This document shows, piece after piece, positions 1-8,659 of a stretch of 64,000 nt of DNA. The stretch comes from Pelotomaculum thermopropionicum SI (GTDB taxonomy: Bacteria > Bacillota > Desulfotomaculia > Desulfotomaculales > Pelotomaculaceae). A program made the translations under genes and the position numbers. The DNA is taken from assembly GCA_000010565.1 (NCBI GenBank), contig AP009389.1, positions 1,240,001 to 1,304,000 on the forward strand. The letters are read 5' to 3'. Under the pieces are notes generated by a model. That model made no database searches and was not told the origin of the DNA. It worked only from the letters and a program-made list of their open reading frames with translations. The stretch's first letter is position 1, and every line of letters begins with the position of its first letter.

Positions 1-624
1 TTTTACGATCCGGAAAAAATGATTTACGGGGCTTTAGGGCATGTCATAACGGATTTAAAAACAAACCAGCCCGTAGACCTGTCCGGCGGCAAAGTTACCG
101 GGGCCAGCGTGCAGAGCATTCACCGGGGAAAGCGCGGTCAGCCGGGGGAAAAAATAGGAATGTTTACGGGTGACACGGATATTAGCGGGACGATTGCGAA
201 AAATACGAAGATGGGCATTTTTGGCCGTCTTCAGAAGCCGCTGGAAAACCAGATTTTTCAAGAGCCTATACCGGTTGCCCCGGCCGTCCAGGTTCGCGAG
301 GGAGAGGCAGAAATTCTTACCGTCCTGAATGGTGAGAAGGTGGAAAGGTTTACCATTGAAATCGTAAAAGTTAACCTGCAGGCCAGGCAAAACGGAAAAG
401 GGCTGGTTATAAAAATTACCGATCCGCGGCTGCTTGAACAAACGGGCGGCATTATTCAGGGGATGAGCGGCAGCCCGATTATCCAGGACAACAGGTTGGT
501 AGGTGCCGTTACTCACGTTTTTGTAAATGATCCAACGAGAGGTTACGGGGTTCCTGCCGAGTGGATGCTCCAGGAGGCAGACATGCTGCCAGAAGCGTCG
601 GAAGGGCAAAGACTGGCAAGCTGA
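1..624 (+). CDS. spoIVB: SpoIVB, sporulation serine peptidase (C-terminal part)
   Basis: SpoIVB is secreted by the forespore and cleaves SpoIVFA, releasing SpoIVFB to activate sigma-K in the mother cell. The reading frame is open from base 1, so only the S55 peptidase domain is present and the PDZ part lies outside. The domain shows GALGH (candidate catalytic His), then TDPRLLEQTGG and GMSGSP. The Asp of TDP and the Ser of GMSGS are 15 residues apart, as expected for the family's catalytic Asp and Ser. It ends in TGA at 622. It is followed by a terminator and spo0A, the order known from Bacillus. Confidence 0.93.
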   Translation, partial: FYDPEKMIYGALGHVITDLKTNQPVDLSGGKVTGASVQSIHRGKRGQPGEKIGMFTGDTDISGTIAKNTKMGIFGRLQKPLENQIFQEPIPVAPAVQVREGEAEILTVLNGEKVERFTIEIVKVNLQARQNGKGLVIKITDPRLLEQTGGIIQGMSGSPIIQDNRLVGAVTHVFVNDPTRGYGVPAEWMLQEADMLPEASEGQRLAS

Positions 625-638
625 TATTAACAATATTG

Positions 639-679
639 TTACCAATTGGAATATTTAGTTTCAATTGGTAATTTTTTTT
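639..679 (+). terminator. Rho-independent terminator after spoIVB
   Basis: A perfect 10-bp stem (TTACCAATTG / CAATTGGTAA) with a 13-base loop is followed by eight T. It separates spoIVB from spo0A. Confidence 0.85.
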
Positions 680-783
680 ATATTAGACCGGAAATCAGGA
701 AGGACTTTTTAACAGCCCGTCGAATCTGTTAGGTATTAGAAATCAATCTAATTATTAGAAATATGTAGGAGGCGGGAAATTTC

Positions 784-1554
784 ATGGCAAAGAAGGGTGT
801 CAGGCTATTAATTGCAGATGATAACAGAGAATTCTGCGAATTGCTGAAAGAATTTATCAACCAGCAGGAGGATTTTAACCTTGTAGGCGTAGCCTATAAC
901 GGCCTGGAAGCTATTCAGATGATTAAAGACAATAACCCCGATGTGGTGGTTCTGGATATTATTATGCCCCACCTGGACGGAATAGGGGTTTTGGAAAAGC
1001 TCGTTACGGGCAACTCCGGCAGCAGGCCGAAAATCATCATGCTGACCGCCTTCGGTCAGGAAAGCGTAACGCAAAAAGCCGTTGAACTGGGTGCCGATTA
1101 TTACATATTAAAGCCCTTCGATTTTAATGTGCTGGCCACCAGGATCCGTCAGTTGGCAGAAGGGGTTAACGTGTCCCAGTACATCACCCCGGTCAAGCCG
1201 AAGAACCTTGACGTGGCCGTAACCAATATCATCCACGAAATGGGGGTACCCGCGCACATTAAAGGCTATCACTACTTGAGAGATGCCATATTAATGGTAA
1301 TTAACGAGGTTAACCTGCTTGGTGCGGTCACAAAAGAGCTTTATCCGATGATTGCCCAGAAGTTCCAGACCACCCCGAGCCGCGTGGAAAGGGCCATCAG
1401 GCATGCCATCGAGCTGGCCTGGGACCGCGGAAACGTGGAAATGATGACAAAGTTTTTCGGGTACACCATCAACCTGGAGCGGGGTAAACCCACCAACAGC
1501 GAATTCATAGCCATGGTTGCCGACAAGCTGAGGATTGAGGCCAAGGTAAGCTAA
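784..1554 (+). CDS. spo0A: Spo0A, master regulator of sporulation
   Basis: Spo0A is the response regulator at the end of the sporulation phosphorelay. Its phosphorylated form binds 0A boxes and controls entry into sporulation. The 256-aa protein has an N-terminal receiver domain (acidic pair in LIADDN, phospho-acceptor Asp in VVVLDIIMP, Lys in ILKPFD) and a C-terminal DNA-binding domain with [15 protein letters not shown], the Spo0A recognition region. The ATG start at 784 is preceded by AGGAGG at 767-772. A CGTCGAA sequence at 718-724 differs from the 0A-box core TGTCGAA by one base and might be an autoregulatory site; that is only a guess. Confidence 0.97.
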   Translation: MAKKGVRLLIADDNREFCELLKEFINQQEDFNLVGVAYNGLEAIQMIKDNNPDVVVLDIIMPHLDGIGVLEKLVTGNSGSRPKIIMLTAFGQESVTQKAVELGADYYILKPFDFNVLATRIRQLAEGVNVSQYITPVKPKNLDVAVTNIIHEMGVPAHIKGYHYLRDAILMVINEVNLLGAVTKELYPMIAQKFQTTPSRVERAIRHAIELAWDRGNVEMMTKFFGYTINLERGKPTNSEFIAMVADKLRIEAKVS

Positions 1555-1571
1555 TAACGGATCGCTTTCGT

Positions 1572-1612
1572 CCACCGCCGTAAATTTACAAGAGAAGGCG
1601 GTGGTTATTTTT
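1572..1612 (+). terminator. Rho-independent terminator after spo0A
   Basis: The stem CCACCGCC / GGCGGTGG (8 bp) is followed by a T-rich run. It lies 18 bases after the spo0A stop codon. Confidence 0.85.
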
Positions 1613-1727
1613 TAAAACGGCCAAGAAAGAGAAAGCTAAAGGGATTTTATAGAAAGCGTCGAATAAGAGCACTTGAGTTTTTTCTTTAAATGATATTAGA
1701 GATAGAAATTGCGGGAGGGATGACTTT

Positions 1728-1946
1728 TTGGCCAAAATAACATTCCGGGAAGAGCGCTGCAAAGGATGCGGGCTTTGTACAGCGGCCTGTCCCAGAAACC
1801 TGGTCGTTATGGCCGGGCACATCAACGAAATGGGCTACCACCCGGCTGCTGTACCGGAACAGGAAAAATGCACGGGCTGCGCCCTGTGCGCGCTGGTTTG
1901 CCCCGACCTGGTCATTGAAGTGGAAAGGGAGGAGAAGGCGTTTTGA
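1728..1946 (+). CDS. korD: 2-oxoacid:ferredoxin oxidoreductase, delta (ferredoxin) subunit
   Basis: This is a 72-aa dicluster ferredoxin subunit that passes electrons from the TPP-bound 2-oxoacid to external ferredoxin. Two [4Fe-4S] motifs are visible: CKGCGLCTAACP and CTGCALCALVCP. The start is TTG at 1728 with GGGAGG about nine bases upstream. Its TGA overlaps the TTG start of korA, so the four genes are probably one transcript. The gene order delta-alpha-beta-gamma is typical of 2-oxoglutarate (KorDABC) enzymes in anaerobic Firmicutes, but the substrate cannot be fixed from sequence alone; branched-chain 2-oxoacids remain possible. Confidence 0.85.
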   Translation: MAKITFREERCKGCGLCTAACPRNLVVMAGHINEMGYHPAAVPEQEKCTGCALCALVCPDLVIEVEREEKAF

Positions 1947-3010
1947 GCAGGATGCTGATGAAGGGAAATGAAGCCATCGGCGAGGGCGCCATCCGCGCCG
2001 GGTGCCGCTATTTTTTTGGTTATCCTATTACACCTCAGAGTGAGCTTACCCACTACCTGGCCAGACGGCTGCCTGAGGTGGGGGGGCTGTACCTGCAGGC
2101 TGAAAGCGAGGTAGCTTCCATCAACATGGTTTACGGTGCCGCCGGCGCCGGAGCGAGGGTGATGACCTCTTCCTCGGGCCCCGGGATCAGCCTTATGCAG
2201 GAAGGACTGTCCTATCTGGCCGGGGCCGAACTGCCCTGCGTGGTTGTTAATATGATGCGGGGCGGGCCGGGCCTGGGTAACATAGCCCCTTCCCAGGCCG
2301 ATTACTTTCAGGCCACCAAAGGCGGCGGGCACGGCGACTACCATTTGATAGTCCTGGCGCCGAATTCGGTGCAGGAACTTTATGATATAGTGAAAAAGGC
2401 TTTTGAACTTGCCGACAGGTACCGCAACCCGGTAATGGTTATGGCCGACGGCATAATGGCTCAGATGATGGAACCGGTAGAGCTGGACGACCGGTATGAG
2501 GTTGAAATTCCGCCAAAACCCTGGGCTACTACCGGCAGGGCGTTTCACGAAGGCAAGAATCTTATTAACTCCTGCTACGTGGTTCCGGAGGAGATGGAAG
2601 AGTTAAATTTAAGGCTTCTCAAAAAGTACAACGAAATCCGCCAAAAAGAGCAGGCTTGTGATAGCTTCTTGCTGGAAGATGCAGAAATAGTCCTGGTTGC
2701 GTTCGGGACGGCCTCGCGAATCAGCCGGGCGGTGGTGGAGAAGGCCCGCGCCCTGGGCATTCCGGCCGGGCTGATCAGGCCGGTAACTTTGTGGCCCTTT
2801 CCGTCTGATTTTGTCAGCAGGGCGGCAGAAAGAGTCAAATGCTTCCTGACGGTGGAAATGAACATGGGCCAGATGGTGGAAGACGTAAGGCTTGCGGTGC
2901 AGGGAAGGGCTCCCGTTTTTCATTACGGGCGCCTGGGCGGAATGGTGCCCGTAGTCAGGGATGTCCTTGAAGAAGTAAAGAAATTGTACAGCGGGAGTGA
3001 GTCCAGTTGA
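1943..3010 (+). CDS. korA: 2-oxoacid:ferredoxin oxidoreductase, alpha subunit
   Basis: This is the alpha subunit (355 aa) of a CoA-acylating 2-oxoacid:ferredoxin oxidoreductase, probably for 2-oxoglutarate. The N-terminus MLMKGNEAIGEGAI and the GYPITPQSEL motif are typical of KorA-type pyrimidine-binding domains. A second, transketolase-C-like domain lies in the last 120 residues. The start is TTG at 1943, overlapping the korD stop by three bases. The stop in turn overlaps the TTG start of korB by four bases, so translational coupling is likely throughout. Confidence 0.9.
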   Translation: MSRMLMKGNEAIGEGAIRAGCRYFFGYPITPQSELTHYLARRLPEVGGLYLQAESEVASINMVYGAAGAGARVMTSSSGPGISLMQEGLSYLAGAELPCVVVNMMRGGPGLGNIAPSQADYFQATKGGGHGDYHLIVLAPNSVQELYDIVKKAFELADRYRNPVMVMADGIMAQMMEPVELDDRYEVEIPPKPWATTGRAFHEGKNLINSCYVVPEEMEELNLRLLKKYNEIRQKEQACDSFLLEDAEIVLVAFGTASRISRAVVEKARALGIPAGLIRPVTLWPFPSDFVSRAAERVKCFLTVEMNMGQMVEDVRLAVQGRAPVFHYGRLGGMVPVVRDVLEEVKKLYSGSESS

Positions 3011-3753
3011 AAAAAGTTTTTTCCAGGCCGAAATCTTTAAAAGACATGCCGTTTCATTACTGCCCGGGCTGCACTCACGGCATTGCCCACCGTCTGGTCT
3101 GCGAGGTCATTGACGAACTGGACATCCAGGGGGTGGCGGTTGGCGTCGGGTCGGTCGGCTGCTCGGTTTTTACCATGAATTACTTTGATATCGATATGCT
3201 TCAGGGGGCACACGGGCGGGCGCCTGCCGTGGCAACAGGAATAAAGAGGGTGCTGCCGGACCGGGTGGTGTTCACCTACCAGGGGGACGGCGATCTGGCC
3301 GCCATCGGCACCGGCGAATTCATCCACGCGGCTACCAGAGGGGAAAAAATAACCGTGATCTACATCAATAATGCCGTTTATGGCATGACCGGCGGGCAGA
3401 TGGCCCCCACCACTTTGATGGGGCAGCGCACCAAAACCACTCCCGGCGGCCGGGACAAAGATATCAACGGTTTTCCCATCAAGGTTTGCGAGATACTTGT
3501 GCCGCTTGAAGGCAGCGCTTATGTGGCCAGGGTCTCCCTGCATAATCCGAAGTCCATCATTCAGGCTAAAAAGGCCATTAAAAAAGCCTTTACGGTTCAA
3601 ATCAAAGGCCTGGGGTTTTCGCTGGTGGAGGTGCTGTCCACCTGCCCGACCAACTGGAGCCTTACCCCTCTGGAAGCGGTAAAGTGGCTGGAGGAGAATA
3701 TGATTCCGTATTATCCCCTGGGTGAATTCAAGACGCCTGCGGAGGTGGTTTAA
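3007..3753 (+). CDS. korB: 2-oxoacid:ferredoxin oxidoreductase, beta (TPP) subunit
   Basis: This 248-aa subunit binds thiamine pyrophosphate and a [4Fe-4S] cluster. Visible features are the N-terminal HYCPGCTHG motif, GVGSVGCS, the TPP/Mg motif GDGDLAAIG followed by NNAVYGMTGGQ, and a Cys in STCPTNW near the C-terminus. The start is TTG at 3007, overlapping the korA stop. It works as a heteromer with the flanking subunits, and the gamma subunit starts three bases downstream. Confidence 0.9.
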   Translation: MKKVFSRPKSLKDMPFHYCPGCTHGIAHRLVCEVIDELDIQGVAVGVGSVGCSVFTMNYFDIDMLQGAHGRAPAVATGIKRVLPDRVVFTYQGDGDLAAIGTGEFIHAATRGEKITVIYINNAVYGMTGGQMAPTTLMGQRTKTTPGGRDKDINGFPIKVCEILVPLEGSAYVARVSLHNPKSIIQAKKAIKKAFTVQIKGLGFSLVEVLSTCPTNWSLTPLEAVKWLEENMIPYYPLGEFKTPAEVV

Positions 3754-3755
3754 AG

Positions 3756-4316
3756 ATGCTGGAGGAAATTTATATTGCCGGTTTTGGCGGCCAGGGGGCC
3801 CTTTCTACCGGGCAATTGCTTGCCCACGCCGGTTTAAAGGAAGGAAGGAATGTTTCATACGTTCCTTTTTACGGAGTGGAAAAGCGCGGCGGGGTGGCCA
3901 ACTGCGGTGTAACCATTTCCGACCGGGAAATAAGCTGCCCGATTGTTACCGAGCCCACCGTTCTGATAGCCATGAACAGCCCCTCCCTGGAAAGATTTGA
4001 AAGTACAGTGGTCCCCGGCGGCCTGATCATTACCAACAGTTCTCTTGTTGATGTGCAGGTTAAAAGAGATGACGTCAGGGTGGTTCAGGTTAGAGCCAAT
4101 GAGGAGGCGGAAAGCCTGGGGGATGCCATGGTGGCCAATAACATAATTTTGGGCGTCCTGCTGGAACTGACCGGCGTCGTTTCCATAAAGGCGGTAGAGG
4201 AGTCTTTAAAAGAGGTGCTGCCGGCACGCCACCACGTTAAAATACCTTTAAACGTAAAGGCGCTGGAAAGAGGGGCGGAACTGGCCAGGGAGTATAAAAA
4301 GTCCGGCCTGGGATAA
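3756..4316 (+). CDS. korC: 2-oxoacid:ferredoxin oxidoreductase, gamma subunit
   Basis: This is the gamma subunit (186 aa) of the same enzyme; it probably shapes the CoA-binding site. It begins EIYIAGFGGQGALSTGQLLA, the conserved opening of the family, followed by the PFYGVEKRGGVANC segment. The ATG at 3756 is two bases after the korB stop. The next gene, a PepT-like peptidase, starts seven bases after the korC stop, so it may ride on the same transcript although its function is unrelated. Confidence 0.9.
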   Translation: MLEEIYIAGFGGQGALSTGQLLAHAGLKEGRNVSYVPFYGVEKRGGVANCGVTISDREISCPIVTEPTVLIAMNSPSLERFESTVVPGGLIITNSSLVDVQVKRDDVRVVQVRANEEAESLGDAMVANNIILGVLLELTGVVSIKAVEESLKEVLPARHHVKIPLNVKALERGAELAREYKKSGLG

Positions 4317-4323
4317 CCTCCTA

Positions 4324-5496
4324 ATGGCCGTTTTTACCGGTCAACAGGCTTATGACAGGGGTGATGCGGTTGTGGTCAATTCTGGCCGTATAGTGGAGGA
4401 ATTTCTGGAACTGGTACAGGTGGACAGTGTTTCCGGCAGGGAGCGGAAAATGGCGGACCTGCTAAAAGAAAAACTCGCCCGCCTTGGCCTGGAGGTAAGG
4501 GAGGACGCTGCAGGACAGGCGGTCGGCTCCGATACCGGGAACATCATCGGGCGCTTGCCCGGCTGCGGCAGAGGGCCGGCACTCCTGCTCTGCGCCCACA
4601 TGGACACCGTGGAGCCCGGCCTGGGAGTGAGGCCCAGGCTGGAGGACGGAGTTATCCGTTCTTCGGGCGATACCGTCCTGGGGGCGGACGACAAGGCCGG
4701 TATAGCGGCAATCCTGGAAGTTTTAAGGGTTGTCCGGGAGCAGCGTTTTGAGCACGGCGGTCTGGAAGTGGTTTTTACCATCTGGGAGGAAGGCGGCCTG
4801 TACGGTGCCAAAAATCTGGATTACAGCCTGATTACCGCTAAAACCGGCTTTGTGCTGGACAGCGACGGGCCGCCCGGTACGATTATAACCAGGGCTCCCT
4901 CCCAGGACAGGATTTTTGCCGTCATCCGGGGCAGGGCGGCTCATGCCGGCATAAACCCGGAGGACGGGATTAACGCCATCCAGGTAGCCTCGCACGCTAT
5001 TGCCCGGATGAAGCTCGGCCGCATTGACCGCGAAACTACCGCCAACATCGGAGTTATCTCAGGCGGCAAGGCATCGAATATTGTTCCCGATACCGCGGCC
5101 ATAGAAGGAGAGTCGAGAAGCCTCGACGCGGCAAAGCGGGAAGCCCAGACGGAGCACATGTGCCGTGCCATCAGGGAGGCGGCCGGAAATTTCGGTGCAC
5201 GTGCTGAAATTACAACCGAAACAGTCTACCATGAGTTCAGCCTGGCGGAAGAATCGCTGCCTGTAAGAATGGCCGTTGCGGCCGCCCGCAGGATCGGCCT
5301 CACGCCCAGGCTTGAAAAGACAGGCGGCGGCAGCGACGCGAATATTTTGAACAGCAAGGGCATTGCCGCGGCGGTTTTGGGCATAGGCATGAAAAAGGTG
5401 CACACCACCGGGGAGTACATAACGGTGGCCGACCTGGTTGAAAACGCGCGCTACCTTCTGGAAATAATCAGGACGGCGCAATTTGCAGGTTATTAG
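4324..5496 (+). CDS. M20 zinc peptidase, PepT-like
   Basis: This is a 390-aa co-catalytic metallopeptidase of the M20 family, PepT-like branch, which removes N-terminal residues from short peptides in the cytoplasm. Metal-ligand motifs appear in order: CAHMDTVEPG (His and following Asp), GADDKAGIAA (bridging Asp), WEEGGLYGAKNLD (catalytic Glu and ligand Glu), VLDSDGPPG (Asp) and the late GGGSDANI segment. The dimerisation domain sits between about residues 200 and 300. The exact substrate is not known. The gene is seven bases after korC. Confidence 0.88.
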   Translation: MAVFTGQQAYDRGDAVVVNSGRIVEEFLELVQVDSVSGRERKMADLLKEKLARLGLEVREDAAGQAVGSDTGNIIGRLPGCGRGPALLLCAHMDTVEPGLGVRPRLEDGVIRSSGDTVLGADDKAGIAAILEVLRVVREQRFEHGGLEVVFTIWEEGGLYGAKNLDYSLITAKTGFVLDSDGPPGTIITRAPSQDRIFAVIRGRAAHAGINPEDGINAIQVASHAIARMKLGRIDRETTANIGVISGGKASNIVPDTAAIEGESRSLDAAKREAQTEHMCRAIREAAGNFGARAEITTETVYHEFSLAEESLPVRMAVAAARRIGLTPRLEKTGGGSDANILNSKGIAAAVLGIGMKKVHTTGEYITVADLVENARYLLEIIRTAQFAGY

Positions 5497-5581
5497 AGCG
5501 AATATTTTCACTTTGCTGCCCCCCTCGAACACTTACATAAAAATTTATTAAAGCATAAGGAAAATTATGACCGGTGCGGCA

Positions 5582-5610
5582 GCATAAAAAAAGGGGCCGG
5601 CCCATACAAA
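5582..5610 (+). promoter_or_regulatory. Possible sigma-E-type promoter of spoIIM
   Basis: CATACAAA at 5603-5610 resembles the sigma-E -10 element (CATACANT), with an ATA-containing -35-like GCATAAAAA about 13 bases before it. In Bacillus spoIIM is under sigma-E, which makes this worth listing. The match is imperfect, and the predicted leader would be only about 20 bases. Confidence 0.3.
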
Positions 5611-5637
5611 TTAAGTTGACGGGAGACGGAAAAGAGG

Positions 5638-6276
5638 GTGAGGCAGGTGCTTAACCGGTTGCGCGGTTTTTTTGCCGCTTCCCTGCGGCAGAGCTGGCAT
5701 GTTTACCTTGCCGTCCTGACGGTTTTTGTTTCCGGCGTGGCCGCCGGCGTTTACGGTGTTGAGAAAATGGGGGCCGAGCAGATGCAAGAGCTCGGCGGAT
5801 ACGTCGCGCGCTTTTTGCAGCAGGCCGGCCTGATCGAGGTGGATTACCAGGCCGTTTTAAAAAGCGCGCTTTACAACGATCTGATCGTCATCCTGGCCGT
5901 CTATGCATTGGGCTTAACCGTCATCGGCATCCCGGTAATGCTGGGAATAATTTTCCTGCGCGGTTTTACGCTGGGCTTTGCCGTCAGCTTCCTGGCCGGG
6001 CAAAAAAACCTTCAGGGAATAATCCTTGTCTGTGCGGCCGTTTTACCGCAAAATCTTTTATTTGTCCCGGCCCTGCTTATGGGCGGGGTGGCCTCCCTGT
6101 CTTTTGCCATAATTCTGGCGCGGCGCTTTTTCAACTCCAGGGTGGCGGTATGGCCTGGCTTTGTTGCCTACAGCGGCCTGACCGTTCTCATAGCCGCCTG
6201 TTCCGCCTGTGCAGGTCTGGTTGAGGTTTATTTTACGCCGCTGGCGGTGAAACTGGCGGCAGGCTATTTCTTTTAA
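5638..6276 (+). CDS. spoIIM: SpoIIM, stage II sporulation membrane protein
   Basis: SpoIIM is part of the SpoIIDMP complex in the mother-cell membrane, which remodels septal peptidoglycan during engulfment. The 212-aa protein has an N-terminal helix (residues about 20-42) and further hydrophobic stretches around 80-105, 110-130, 140-162 and 175-210. The LGIIFLRGFTLGFAVSFLA segment is typical of the family. GTG at 5638 follows GGGAG at 5621. It sits next to xerD, near spo0A, as in other spore formers. Confidence 0.88.
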   Translation: MRQVLNRLRGFFAASLRQSWHVYLAVLTVFVSGVAAGVYGVEKMGAEQMQELGGYVARFLQQAGLIEVDYQAVLKSALYNDLIVILAVYALGLTVIGIPVMLGIIFLRGFTLGFAVSFLAGQKNLQGIILVCAAVLPQNLLFVPALLMGGVASLSFAIILARRFFNSRVAVWPGFVAYSGLTVLIAACSACAGLVEVYFTPLAVKLAAGYFF

Positions 6277-6392
6277 AACGGCATAGGGTAAATTCCGGTC
6301 TTTTTTCCAGGGCAAAAGGATTATACAGTTCGGTTGTGGAACTAGAGTCTTTAAGAAGGCTCATTTTTTATTCCTGCCGGTGGTCGAGTAAA

Positions 6393-7280
6393 ATGGAAAA
6401 ACTGCTGGAAGAGTTTATCTATCACCTTGCGGTTGAACGCGGTCTTTCCGAGAACACCCTGGTGTCCTACCGGGCCGATCTGGCCAAATTCATTTCTTTT
6501 TGCGCAAAAGCCGGCCTTAAATCCGTAGAGCAGGCCGGCAGGGATACGGTTATGGCCTACCTTTTTCAGCTTCAGTTGGACGGGCGTTCCACGGCCACAA
6601 TTTCCCGCCATCTGGCTTCAATCAGGGCGTTTTACCGTTTTGCGGTGGGAGAGGGCATCCTTCCGGCAGATCCTTCCTCGGATCTGGAGACACCGAAACC
6701 GGCCCAGAAGCTTCCCAGGGTTCTTTCGGTAGAAGAGGTGGATCTTTTAATGGGTCAGCCCGGGTCTGGTGAACCGGCGGGTTTAAGGGACAAAGCCATG
6801 CTTGAGCTCCTTTACGCCACCGGGATGAGAGTTTCAGAACTGGTCTCGCTGAACCTGGAGCATGTTAACCTTGAAAACGGCTTTGTCCGCTGCCTGGGCA
6901 AAGGCTCCAGGGAAAGAATCATTCCCGTGGGGGACGTGGCCGTCCGGTGGTTGAAGGAATATCTGGAACGGGCCAGGTATAAACTAAGCAAGCCGGGCAG
7001 AACCGACGCCTTGTTTGTCAACCAGCACGGGCGCAGGCTGACCAGGCAGGGGTTCTGGAAGATAATAAAAAAATACGCCCGCAAGGCAAAGATTAAAAAA
7101 GTAATTACTCCGCATACTTTAAGGCACTCCTTTGCCACCCACCTGCTGGAGAACGGGGCGGACCTGCGGTCGGTGCAGGAAATGCTCGGACATGCCGATA
7201 TAAGCACCACCCAGATTTATACTCACCTGACCAGAAACAGGCTGAGAGATGTCTACAACCGCACTCATCCGAGGGCCTGA
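6393..7280 (+). CDS. xerD: XerD tyrosine recombinase
   Basis: XerD works with XerC at dif to resolve chromosome dimers. This is one of two Xer recombinases in the window. An N-terminal SAM-like core-binding domain (LSENTLVSYRADLAKF) precedes the catalytic domain. The catalytic residues are visible: Arg in ATGMRVSEL, Lys in LGKGSRE, His and Arg in [10 protein letters not shown], the late His in LGHADIS, and the Tyr in TTQIYTH. An upstream GTG at 6336 would add 19 residues not typical of the family and lacks a ribosome site, so ATG 6393 (295 aa) is preferred. Confidence 0.92.
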   Translation: MEKLLEEFIYHLAVERGLSENTLVSYRADLAKFISFCAKAGLKSVEQAGRDTVMAYLFQLQLDGRSTATISRHLASIRAFYRFAVGEGILPADPSSDLETPKPAQKLPRVLSVEEVDLLMGQPGSGEPAGLRDKAMLELLYATGMRVSELVSLNLEHVNLENGFVRCLGKGSRERIIPVGDVAVRWLKEYLERARYKLSKPGRTDALFVNQHGRRLTRQGFWKIIKKYARKAKIKKVITPHTLRHSFATHLLENGADLRSVQEMLGHADISTTQIYTHLTRNRLRDVYNRTHPRA

Positions 7281-7350
7281 CCGGCGGCCTATTCTAATAA
7301 GGAGCGCCCATTTAAAACTGTTTCATCCCCGTTCCGGAAGGGGTTAAGCG

Positions 7351-7374
7351 CAGTTCACTTTACAGTTCACTTTA
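7351..7374 (+). repeat. Tandem 12-bp repeat upstream of deoB
   Basis: CAGTTCACTTTA occurs twice in direct succession, ending 21 bases before the deoB start. It might be an operator for a nucleoside-responsive regulator or chance; nothing else supports a function. Confidence 0.6.
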
Positions 7375-7395
7375 CTGCTGCGGGGGGATTTACCG

Positions 7396-8580
7396 GTGAA
7401 AGTAAAACGGGTTAATTTGTTTGTTCTGGACAGCGTAGGGGCGGGAGAACTGCCGGATGCCGACAAGTACGGGGACAGGGGCTGCAACACCCTGGGCAAC
7501 ACGGCCAGGGCCGTCGGCGGCCTGCGCCTGCCCAACCTGGCGAGGCTAGGCCTGGGCAACATTATCGAGATCGAAGGGGTACCGCCGGCAGAAAGCCCTG
7601 AAGCTTCATACGGGCGCATGGCCGAACGGTCCGCCGGCAAGGATACCACCACCGGCCACTGGGAACTGGCCGGGCTGATCCTGGAGCGCCCCTTTCCCGT
7701 TTATCCCGATGGCTTTCCTCCCGAGCTTATAAAATCATTCGAGGAAAGAATCGGCCGGCCGGTGCTGGGCAACAAGGCGGCATCGGGCACCGCCATCATC
7801 GAGGAACTGGGGGCCAGGCACATGGAAACGGGCTACCCCATTGTCTACACGTCGGCCGACAGCGTCTTCCAGGTGGCCGCTCATGAAGAAATAATCCCGG
7901 TCGAGGAGCTTTATGCCATCTGCCGTATTGCCAGGGAAATGCTGACCGGGGAGCACGCCGTGGGCCGGGTCATTGCCAGGCCCTTTACCGGCAGGCCCGG
8001 CAGCTTCCGCCGGACGGAGCGGCGGCATGATTTTTCTCTTAAGCCTCCCGGCCGTACGGTCCTGAATTTGCTGGCGGAGAACGGCGTGACGGTGACGGCG
8101 GTGGGGAAGGTGGAAGACATCTTTGCCGGGGAGGGCATAACCCGCTCGGTCCCCACCCGGGGCAATGCGGACGGCCTGGATCAGGCCTTAAAACTGATGC
8201 AGTCAGATACCGCAGGGCTCATTTTTACCAACCTGGTCGACTTTGACATGCTTTACGGCCACCGCAACAACGCCCGGGGCTACGCCGACGCCCTGGAGGA
8301 ACTGGACCGGAGGCTGCCGGAGCTTTTCCGGTTACTGCGGGAAGACGATGTGGCCATTTTTACCGCCGACCACGGCTGCGACCCCACCACGCCGGGGACC
8401 GACCACACCAGGGAGTACGTGCCCCTTCTGGTTTACGGCGCGCCGGTGCGGAGCGGAATTAATCTGGGGGTGAGGGAGACCTTTGCCGACGTGGCCGCCA
8501 CCGTGGCGGAAATTTTCGGCCTGGAATTTGCTGTGGGCAGAAGCTTCTGGCGCCAGGTGAGCAGGGTACAAGAGAAATGA
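7396..8580 (+). CDS. deoB: Phosphopentomutase
   Basis: DeoB interconverts ribose-1-phosphate (or the deoxy form) and the 5-phosphate in nucleoside salvage. The 394-aa protein belongs to the alkaline-phosphatase superfamily. Metal-site motifs include [13 protein letters not shown] at the N-terminus, the KDTTTGHWE segment with the phosphorylatable Thr, [13 protein letters not shown], and [10 protein letters not shown] with [11 protein letters not shown] near the C-terminus. The start is GTG at 7396 with a G-rich site at 7381-7387. It is followed by pdp, giving a nucleoside-degradation pair. Confidence 0.96.
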   Translation: MKVKRVNLFVLDSVGAGELPDADKYGDRGCNTLGNTARAVGGLRLPNLARLGLGNIIEIEGVPPAESPEASYGRMAERSAGKDTTTGHWELAGLILERPFPVYPDGFPPELIKSFEERIGRPVLGNKAASGTAIIEELGARHMETGYPIVYTSADSVFQVAAHEEIIPVEELYAICRIAREMLTGEHAVGRVIARPFTGRPGSFRRTERRHDFSLKPPGRTVLNLLAENGVTVTAVGKVEDIFAGEGITRSVPTRGNADGLDQALKLMQSDTAGLIFTNLVDFDMLYGHRNNARGYADALEELDRRLPELFRLLREDDVAIFTADHGCDPTTPGTDHTREYVPLLVYGAPVRSGINLGVRETFADVAATVAEIFGLEFAVGRSFWRQVSRVQEK

Positions 8581-8659
8581 AAGAGGAAGAAAAAAAAAGA
8601 GAAAAAGATTAGGAGATAAAAGGCAAAATTGCCTGTTTAAACAAAGGGAGATGCGGTAA

